Positions 56,190-64,000 of a stretch of 64,000 nt of DNA are shown here, piece after piece; positions within the stretch are counted from its first letter, which is position 1; each line of letters opens with the position of its first letter. The DNA lies in contig NC_134546.1 of assembly GCF_050624435.1 (NCBI RefSeq), forward strand, positions 10,067,001-10,131,000. Reading direction: 5' to 3'. The notes beneath the pieces were generated by a model. The model made no database searches. It saw only the letters and a program-made list of their open reading frames with translations, and was not told the origin of the DNA. Source of the DNA: Tenrec ecaudatus. Taxonomy: Eukaryota; Chordata; Mammalia; Afrosoricida; Tenrecidae. Made by a program: the position numbers and the translations under genes.

Positions 56190-58329
56190 GACCAATTATT
56201 TAAACTGTATACAAGGAATAGTCCTGCAAATGTGAGTTTTGTTTTTAATATTTGGCTCGGGTGGTGGTATGAATGCTAAAAATAAATTCCCCTAGACTAA
56301 GTTAAGCAACAGAAGTTCTTTATCCTTTTCTTCCCAGTGGTGGCTCTGGCAGGAAATTTAATAAGCTAGACCAGAGGCAGAGATGCTTGGGAAACCATCA
56401 AAAGACATTTGATGGGATGCACAACAGGGAATCTTTCATGGTTGAAAGAGGAAGAAAAAAACAGGATTAAACTAAATGCTGTTCTATTTCACAGCTCTTC
56501 TCTACGAGGATTTCAAAGTCAAGAAGAATAAGTAACATCATCATCCACACATACATCACTAAATAAAGCAGAATAGTATTTGCTCTATCTTATTAGATTA
56601 GTAAGCAATTGTTATTTTAAAAATAAAATTTCTAAAATATGATTGCGTACCGATCTATAGCTATTAAAAAGGTTATTCCTGGATCTACTCACTCCTCTGC
56701 CTCGACAATCAAGAGGCATCTGGAGATGCAGTTTGGGGCACATGATTAAAGTGCAACCATTTCATCAGCATCACCATTTGTCTTCAGCACTCTCCCCTGG
56801 GTAACATGTGCAAGTAAAGAAGCAGAGTGTGCATATTAAAGACTTGTCTCCTATGCAACCTTCAAAGGCGAGCTTATAAAGGGTTTTGTGATAAAGGTGC
56901 ACAAGAAAATGCATGCTGTGGTTGAGCGCATTCAGGTGAGTCCCATGACCTTGAAAGTCACTTAAAAGATGGATTTAGCAACACTGAGATAGCTATCTGT
57001 AATGTGAGATTACCCTATTTTTTTAAAAAAATGACTTTTTTAAAGCATCACAGTCATTTGAAAATACTGCTACTGTTTGGATATAAACATTACGGATCCT
57101 ATTACTTTTTCATTCTATTTTCCCACCAACGTTTCGAAGCACCTTCATACAACCTTCACATAAAAGTTTGAAAATCATCCTATGAGCAAATGGAAGGATA
57201 TTTTGTCATTTAAATTCACAACGTGTTTCAGCAAACTTCCTGATTCACCAACAACAGGGTGTTGGCAACAGGAAAATAATGAAGTCTTTCTCTTCCTCAA
57301 GAATTTGTAAATCTCATTCATTTTTAAGTCGACTCATTTATTAGCAATTACAGATATTATGTGATATCTTTTCCAGTTAACCTTGCCTGATCACCTTTTG
57401 ACTCACATGAAATGCTCCATTGTTAGATTTAGTCAGTGGTTGGCAACTGCTGATTGAGTAACAGTGCCCCCCTTTTTCCTGTTCATGTGGGTGGCCTAGG
57501 ATTTAGACGGGTACGATGGAAGCAAATATCAAGTGTGGGCAAAAGTCCAGCATGCAATTGCTGGTTGGTCTCTTGGCTACACACTCTGGACATGACAGAC
57601 ATTTTCCTGTCTGTGACATGTTTCCCCCAAACTTTACTGTTTTCTTGTTGTGGAGATGGGTAAGGTAGACAAGAAAAAAAAAAAAAGACCACACACACTG
57701 CTGCTCTATTTCATACTTTAGCAACTTCTAACCCATGTTGTATTGTGTAACACCTATCCTATGGCAAGTAGTGGGCAAAAAGTGTCAAATCATCTTGGCA
57801 CAGCATTTGCTGCCATTATTCTTATTGTTTGGTCCAACAGCACAATCAAGGTGGAAAAACTTAAACATTCCTTTCCTCAAGAGGAAATATTTACCTTTGC
57901 TCTAAATATACTCATGAGTGTGAAGGACCTTAGAGGGAACACATTCATAAAAACTTCTTAGACAAAACGTTGAGGGGATGAGTTGCTGGCCGTAGGGGCT
58001 CAGGGCTATAGTCTTGGGGTCATCACGGCTACCTGGCACATCATATTTCACAAGGTAAGATGTGCTACCTCTTACTTTGGTGAGTAGCAATGGGAGGGGG
58101 GTGTCTTAAAAAGCTGATGAGCAGCTAGGTAAGGTGCCATTATGGGTCTTTCTCCACCCAGAGGAAAGAAGACGGAACTTGAAAACACACAGTAACAAAT
58201 AGTGCAATGGACTAACGTATCATGTGAATGAACATCAGTCCCCTTGACTCTAAAGAGAGCCCAGCTACCACTACCCACTGCTTTGAAAGGAATCAAATAA
58301 GAAGAGTCGAGAAAAACGTGGAACAAAAG
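56190..58329. other. No recognisable gene or repeat
   Basis: The longest stretch in the window (about 2.1 kb) in which I see neither a young repeat nor a coding feature. It is AT-rich and could hold conserved non-coding DNA. Confidence 0.3.
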
Positions 58330-58712
58330 TCAACATCCTAAAATTGTCCCTGGCTTACTGGCCTGATAGAGACTGGTAGATCCCCTGTTCTTGGTTACCC
58401 TTCAGGTCTGGAACTGGATTCACCCGTGACCCATTTTCAGCCACATAATCGATCTATAAGGGAAACACGAACACTAAAGAAGTACACACACCTTAGACTA
58501 GCTAATCATCTGAGATAAAAAGGGCAGCATTTACCCCAGGATGAAGTTCAAAAGGGTTGAGAAAGGAGGACTGGAAAAAGCCCAGGGTAAAAAAGTGGGC
58601 TAAGTGATGTTCCACTGAGGGAACTGCAATAAATGAGATGAAATTTTACGTATGAATTGCTGAATGCAAAAATGGCCTGTTCTGTAAACTTTCACCCAAG
58701 TCACAATAAAGG
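58330..58712 (+). mobile_element. Family B retroposon 3' end
   Basis: GGCTTACTGGCCTGATAGAG, ACCCATTTTCAGCCACATAATC, AAAAAGGGCAGCATTTACCCC, GGGAACTGCAATAAATG, TTTCACCCAAGTCACAATAAAGG. Second copy of the family at 40172-40548. Confidence 0.7.
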
Positions 58713-58965
58713 TTTTAAACATATTATCAATAGTGACAATAACTGAAATAGATTAAAGTATGCTAAAATGTTTATGATATTTAGAAAAATGACCCAAACT
58801 AATTGGCCACCATTGGAGGATACCAGGGAACAAATTTATGATTCTGAAAACTGACAAATAGAAGAATCAAGCTTTATCCTGTTATTCTCACATGCGCTGT
58901 GCATTGGGAAACTAGTAGATGAAGGGGATTTCTCCTTATAGCAATATTCTGAGTCCATATATGAA

Positions 58966-59230
58966 CACAGAATTGTTACTGAGGTTGGGTGGTGTTGAGT
59001 CAATTCTGACTCACAGTGACCCCATGCACAAGTGAATGAAATGCAGACCATTCCTGTGCCAGCCTCACAATTGTTACACAAACCCATCACTGGAGCCGCT
59101 ACGTCCACCAATCTGGTTGAAGGCCTTCCTTCTTTTTCCCCTTCATCCTCTACTTTCCTCAGCACTGGCCTTTCCTGAAGGTGTGTCCAAAGTATGTGAA
59201 GTGAGGTTTTGCCATCCTTGCTTCTAAAAA
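58966..59230 (-). mobile_element. RTE LINE 3' end, antisense
   Basis: GGTGGTGTTGAGTCAATTCTG, CAGTGACCCCATGCACAAG, CCAAAGTATGTGAAGTGAGG and CCATCCTTGCTTCTAA. Confidence 0.8.
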
Positions 59231-60429
59231 GCCAGAATAGAATGGGATTATTATAATTTTGTGACCTAAAATGTACATGTTGACATCATAAAAAGAGAGA
59301 TATCAGACTGAATCTGAAAAAAGACTGAGTGTGACCAAGCTCCTAGATTGAAATAACAATTCACAGAAAATACATATAATAGAGAAATATGCTAAACAGT
59401 AAAATCCAATGGGTGGAAGATGCAATCAATTTCTGTAACAGAAACATTGCAAAAAAAGAATGGTACTTATGAATTAAAGGATCCTTACAGGACACATCGA
59501 CTGATGGTACTAGTTATTTGGATCCCGCTTTACCTGAACTCTATACAAATTATGTCATTGAGAAAATTGGGAATTTTTACATTGAAGACTAAATCAAGGC
59601 ATCGCTGCTTTGTTTTCTTGTTTAATTAGTAAATATTATGGTATTTAAAACAATTATTTGCCTCTGAGCCTACAGTAAATTTCTTATTTTACTGATAGTC
59701 CTCAGAGCTAAGCGGATACCACCCTGTAAGTGAAGAGTTTGGTGACATCAAACTGGTCATGTTTCTGGTCTGAAGAAGTTTTTGTCCGAAGAAAGGGAAA
59801 AAGATTGGCAAAGCTGTTATGTATGATATGAAAGTGAGTAAACAAAAGTGAATTTCCTCATGTTTCTACGGAGGAAGGGAAAGGACTGGGGTGGGGGTGG
59901 GGGTTGGTAGCATACAGTAACCAGAGAAAAACTAGCTTGTTTTTTTTAGTTTACTGTATCTCATTCCATCTGCACGGTTCTTGCCAGCCCTTCATCCTCT
60001 TCCTCTAGATCTCCCACAAGGTTCTGCTCAAGTTGATTCTGTACACCTATCCGTGTTACCGACTTCATAGGTATGCACCTTAATAATGCACGCAAGAGAA
60101 ATAGGCACCAGTGCTCTCAGCCGACTTGAAACCGCTAGAAGGTCCATGAATAAAGAAAGAACCCCTGACTCTTTAACTCAGCCTCACTCACCTAGACCAG
60201 AGGTGGGGGCCACTGAGTGCTTTCTGTATTCGTATCCACTGTGTTGGTGTCCACGAAGAGCACCTGGCACCTCTCCGTGTCTGCTGTGGGATAGCTCTCG
60301 AGGTGGCAGCCCTGGCTCCACCCTCCTGGGTTTCGTCAATTGAGGGAAAAGGAGAAGACTTTTAGGAATTGCAAACATAACCATTCGACCTGAGGTCCGC
60401 TCCCTTGCTGAAGTGTTTGTAAAAGACTG
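59231..60429. other. Upstream of the UGP2 promoter
   Basis: No repeat or exon that I can support. A purine-rich GGGGTGGGGGTGGGGG run lies at about 59888-59906. The short frames at 60086-60384 lie next to the CpG island and show no domain. Confidence 0.35.
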
Positions 60430-61460
60430 GGAGTTTCACTGGAGAGACGAGGCTCCCGCGCGCCGCCGCACTAGCGGCTCCCACGCGCGGCATCCCCCAC
60501 GTCAGCTTCTGCGCCCCAGCGCGCCGGGTTCCCGCACGCCGCCGATGTCCCGCCCCTGCCACCTCGGCGCGTCTGATTGGCTCATCCCGCGGCCGCCTCG
60601 GCTCCTGTTTGGCGGCGGCGGCTGTCAATCTTCGCGGCAGGCACATTTCCGCAGTCAGGGGCGCTGCTCCGCATGGAGGGGGAGGGGACGTGTTTACCAG
60701 AAAGTGGGGGCTCTGAGTGCCGGGAGACGCCAGCCAGGTGGTCTGAGGGGGTCCGCAGCTGGACTGCGACCGCTGGCGAGGGGGCTCAAAGTGTGCACAT
60801 GTTAAGAGGCGAGGGGAAGAGAGAAAAGTGTCTCAGAGGTAACAAATTTTCCCAGCCGGCGAGCCTTCTTCCCGGGGCGCCGTAAACGACCCCAATTTCC
60901 CAGCTGTTAAAGGCAGAGGAAGGAGGTGGGTGGCGCTGGCGGTTTGGGGAGGTGATGGGACGGGCTCCAACGACCCCTTGGGTGGTTGTATTTTCCATCT
61001 CTGAGGAGGGGTCTAGAGCTCCCCTTCTCCGGCCCGCTATCCGGTCCCGAGGGTCGAATTTGGGGTTCGGCAGGAGGGACGCGGGGTCGGCACCCAGCCG
61101 CGGCTCCCGTGCCGGCCGCGGGGGAGGGGCGGCGGAGCTGGCTGCCCTGCTGCGGGATGGGGAGTCGCGGCCCGGCCGGCCTCAGGCAGGCGGGAAGCGG
61201 GAAGCCGGGCCGAGGGCTCGGCTGCGCGCGCCCTTCCTCGGCGCCTCGTCCCTGGGAATAGACGCGCTGCTTGCAAATGCGGAGGAAACGGCGGCCCTGC
61301 CCCCGCCCGCTGCCGGGACTGGGGCCTCGTGCACCTCCCGGGTATTCCCGGGAGCCAGGGGGCTGGACGGCGGCTGCGGGGAGGGGGCCTGGGGGCGGCC
61401 GTGCGGGCTGCAGTCCTGCCCCCGAGGGCGGGGGGAGCGGTGAATAGCCGCCGTAGGTCC
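60430..61460 (+). promoter_or_regulatory. CpG island and UGP2 promoter region
   Basis: About 1 kb in which G+C rises sharply and CpG is dense (GCGCGCCGCCGC, CGGCCGCGGG, GGCCGCG), while the rest of the window is CpG-poor. It holds GC boxes (CCCGCCCC at 60549-60556, GGGGCGG at 61126-61132, CCCCGCCC at 61301-61308, GGGCGGGGG at 61426-61434), an inverted CCAAT box (ATTGG, 60576-60580) and a TTGCAAAT octamer-like site at 61271-61278. No TATA box is clear. This is the usual form of a housekeeping promoter. The transcription start cannot be fixed from sequence. The two ends of the island look partly separate (60.43-60.75 and 61.02-61.45 kb), so two starts are possible, and human UGP2 is known to make transcripts with different first exons. 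Open frames on both strands here follow base composition and are not genes. Confidence 0.85.
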
Positions 61461-61473
61461 GCCTCTTTCATTG

Positions 61474-61527
61474 ATGAAATTTAAGTTCGGGTGGTTTTAT
61501 CTTTTCCGGGAGTCTCCAGCTCGCTAA
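61474..61527 (+). promoter_or_regulatory. Possible 17-codon upstream ORF in the UGP2 leader
   Basis: An ATG at 61474 opens a 17-codon frame closed by TAA at 61525-61527. I find no other ATG between there and the main start at 61848. It would matter only if transcription starts upstream of 61474. Confidence 0.35.
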
Positions 61528-61847
61528 CTAGCAGTCCAGTCTGGAGTTCCTCGCCGTCGCGGCGCACCAAATTCCCGTCTTTTGGAAGTGTGGAGGAGCG
61601 CTTCTCCTGGGTGTTCTCTAGTCTGCCCGGACTAACACACTTGGGTGTACATATATATTTTTTGGACCCAGTTTCAATCGCTTTTGAATACCTTGAGTGG
61701 TTTACTACCGGAGGAAAAAGAACACGACGGTTGGTAAAGGAAGAAGAGAGACTACACTATAGCGTGACTTCTATTGAAAATTTAGGGGGTCGGAAATACT
61801 TTTTTTCTTTTTTCTTAAAGCTAAGACAATATTATTAAAATCCAAAA

Positions 61848-61866
61848 ATGTCGAGATTTGTGCAAG
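61848..61866 (+). CDS. UGP2: UGP2, first coding exon (partial gene)
   Basis: UGP2 is the cytosolic UTP-glucose-1-phosphate uridylyltransferase. It turns UTP and glucose-1-phosphate into UDP-glucose and pyrophosphate, the sugar donor for glycogen, glucuronides, glycoproteins and glycolipids. Only the first 19 coding bases are in the window: ATG TCG AGA TTT GTG CAA G, that is MSRFVQ plus the first base of the next codon. They stop at a perfect donor GTAAGA (61867-61872) in phase 1. This is the known start of the long isoform (MSRFVQDLSKAMSQDG in human), where the next codon is GAT. The start context AAAATGT has A at -3. The CpG island ends about 390 bases upstream. The short isoform starts at the second methionine (MSQDG), which lies in the next exon, outside the window. 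The identification rests on a six-residue match, donor position, phase and promoter context; the chance of another gene is small but real. Confidence 0.82.
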
Positions 61867-62538
61867 GTAAGACATACTTTTTACGCCGCGGTTGCTTCAG
61901 TCGAATTTGGGTACTGGCAGGCGAGAGGTTGGTGATGGGGAACTTGTTCGTTAGACTATTTGCGAAACGTTTTTCGTTAAAATTGGTATCTGAGCTGAGG
62001 TGAACTGCTGGGCTGGCGGCTCAGATATATTACATCTGATTTATGCCCCTCCGCTGGGTTTAGCCCTGCTTCCCGAAATTCAGCTATTAGCAAGCATCTG
62101 GCTCCCGGGATAGTGATTGTAGATGATGATAAAACAGGCTCCCTGCTCGCTTTTCCTGGTGAGTGTCTGGGTACCTGGGCGCGTGGGACGGAAGTGGAGA
62201 GGGGAGGGCGGGGAAGGCAGGTGGGTTTCGTCTGGACCGTTGGGGAAGCATTCGCTGTTTCCAGTTTCTGCGCTGTTTGTGTGTACGTGGTAGGAGTCTC
62301 AGATTCATTTGTTGCGAAACCGGGACCAGCCCATAGAAGCTGGAGGTCATTTCAGCAGGAGAAATGACTTTGCTGCATTGCCGTGTGGAGTGTTTTTTTC
62401 TACCTCCTTTTCCGACTCTGAAATGCGGGAAGGTTATTAAAGTTTCTTCGAAATTTGCCCCGAAATTCCACACGCGTATATTAAAAAAAAGGGTAGGAAA
62501 GGTCCCTCCACTAAGTAGCATTGGGGTGGGGTTGGGAT

Positions 62539-62593
<55 letters not shown>

Positions 62594-64000
62594 ACATTGA
62601 AATTGGTGCTCCCTTCAACTTCTGTCAGGAATGTGTAGCATCTGATTTGCCTTACATCTGCTGTGCAGGTCCAGCCGTTCTTTGCAGACCCCAGCCTGTG
62701 AAAGCTTCAGCCATCTTGCTGAACACACAGCTAGTAAAGTTCACAACCAATTCATAGGGCTTTCCAGAAATGTAGAATTATCTAAAAACAAAACAAAAAG
62801 TTAGTATGCCAATACAGGCCAGTGTGGCTATTTGACTCTGTGGACATGAAAATGCCTGGGTAAATCTCACAAGGCTTGGTTAACTCCTTGTGGAAATCTC
62901 ACATGTTAGGCTAAAGTAAAACAGTTTGCCTGTTTTACTGTAGAACCAGATGGCACTACCTTTCCCTACTTTTAGCAGGAAGATCTGAAATGGCACTTGT
63001 CATTAGACTTTCAAATTCACATTACAGCTTCTCTGTGGTGAAAGATGCTTCTTGTGTTCAGAGTGAGTAAATAGCTCAAGAACAGAGAGCCTCAGGTAGT
63101 TGTAAGAAACGTGTTGGGTTTGTAACAACAAAATCCAGTTCTCATAAAGTCAGTATTCTGAGGGAATTCACGGAAAGGTGGAGGTGTCACTTCTTAAACG
63201 TTAGGAATATTAATAAACTCCAGGTGTTCCATTTAGTTACTCTTGGAATAAAGCATTGGTTCACACGGACTGATTTCATTGGTTTTGCTGTTAATGGCTA
63301 ACTACTCACCTCCTCCCCCCACCCTCTCTTGATTCTAAATCTTGGCTTAGAAGAGGCTGGCTATGTTTGTCATTCCTTTCCATTGTCAAGCACTTAAGCC
63401 CAAACCAAAATAACCCCCACATTTTTCTTTTGGAATAAGTTTAGATCTATGTAAAAGTCCCAAAGATGTTTCTCCTGATATTAACCTTTTATATAACCTT
63501 GGCACATTTGTAAAAACAAAGAAATTATCATCTTATTTAAACTACACACTTGATTCAGATCCCTGTTCCAGGAGCCAATCCAAGAGAAGACCTCTTTGCA
63601 TTTGCTACCTGCTCTCACTTAAAATAGTGATTTCTTTTTACACTGGCAGCTTTACACAAAAGGTGTCACTAACTTCTCCACCAATTAACTTGATTGTATT
63701 TCAGTTTTTTATTGTTGACATTTTACACTAAGATATGTCCTTTACTCCTGTGTACAGTTAATGAACTCTGCTGCTGTTAGACGTGACAAACGTAATTGGT
63801 TCATGACTCAGCTGTCTCTACAGGTCCGTTTTCACGTGTGTGGGTTCAGCTTTTGTGTTTTTAATTTTTGGTGTGTTGTTTTAAAAGCAGGTCAAATTAT
63901 TTGCCCATATAGCCCATTCCTTGACTCTTAGTTTATGGCAACTCATAGGGACAGATTAGGCCTCTTTTGTCATATCTTACCTCACTTAAACTCCATACTA
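61867..64000 (+). other. UGP2 intron 1 (5' part)
   Basis: Starts with the donor GTAAGA. Contains a (GT)n run and no clear exon. A second good donor, CTGGTGAGTG (GT at 62159-62160), might mark the end of an alternative first exon, but no start context supports it. 63910-63960 has a faint antisense AfroSINE-like end (TTTATGGCAACTCATAGGGAC). The intron continues beyond the window. Confidence 0.7.
62541..62592. repeat. (TG)n microsatellite in UGP2 intron 1
   Basis: About 25 TG units without interruption, the longest dinucleotide repeat in the window, followed by CGCAC. Confidence 0.97.

Noticed and set aside
57430..57480. Another SPIN-like MITE (CAGTGGTTGGCAACTGC)
   Set aside because: Only the first bases resemble a hAT end; no SPIN interior or matching right end follows.
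60362..61471. Long frames on both strands in the CpG island
   Set aside because: High G+C removes stop codons. The translations are Arg/Pro/Gly/Ala-rich with no domain.
61491..61838. 115-codon open frame ending 9 bases before the UGP2 start
   Set aside because: It starts at GTG and contains no ATG, so it is not a credible upstream ORF. It is open by composition of the leader.

Overview
This is a mammalian genomic window, almost certainly from an afrotherian and most likely a tenrec (Echinops-like). Two lines of evidence point there. First, the window is full of tRNA-derived AfroSINEs and Afrotherian RTE (BovB-like) LINE copies, which place it in Afrotheria. Second, it carries SPIN-type hAT transposons. 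Among afrotherians, SPIN has been reported from tenrec; its other reported mammalian hosts are bushbaby, vespertilionid bats, opossum and murine rodents. The species call is inference; the repeat identities rest on motifs read from the sequence.

The only host protein-coding sequence I can support is at the right end. A CpG-rich promoter (about 60.43-61.46 kb) leads to a first coding exon at 61848-61866. That exon encodes MSRFVQ and stops at a canonical GTAAGA donor in phase 1. It matches the start of the long isoform of UGP2 (UTP-glucose-1-phosphate uridylyltransferase). The rest of the window to the right is intron 1. Everything to the left is intergenic, which fits the large gene-poor interval upstream of UGP2 in other mammals.

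Layout: 0-9.3 kb is a nest of a long ORF-less retroposon (called family A here) and a large SPIN hAT transposon with a decayed transposase. 9.9-11.1 kb is an antisense L1. 13.4-15.1 kb is a decayed class I endogenous retrovirus with gag and a scrap of integrase. 17.5-34 kb is a field of AfroSINEs and RTE pieces, with a 225-bp hAT MITE flanked by a perfect 8-bp target duplication at 30.5 kb. 35.0-36.2 kb holds, end to end, a pogo-like transposon, a second piece of the same retrovirus family and a piggyBac-like MITE. 42.4-50.3 kb is dominated by long RTE copies, with processed pseudogenes of RPS18 (45.3-45.8 kb) and RPL5 (46.9-47.2 kb). 51.3 kb is a MaLR-type LTR and 53.6 kb another LTR-like repeat. 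55-59 kb is sparse.

The most notable content is therefore mobile DNA. At least five cut-and-paste families (SPIN, a second hAT, a third hAT-like MITE, a pogo/Tc1-type element and a piggyBac-like MITE) plus old mariner fragments sit in one 64-kb interval, several of them of types known for horizontal transfer between vertebrates. Nearly all short open reading frames in the window fall in repeats and are not genes. Repeat borders are read by eye and should be taken as good to about 10-30 bases unless a target duplication is given.
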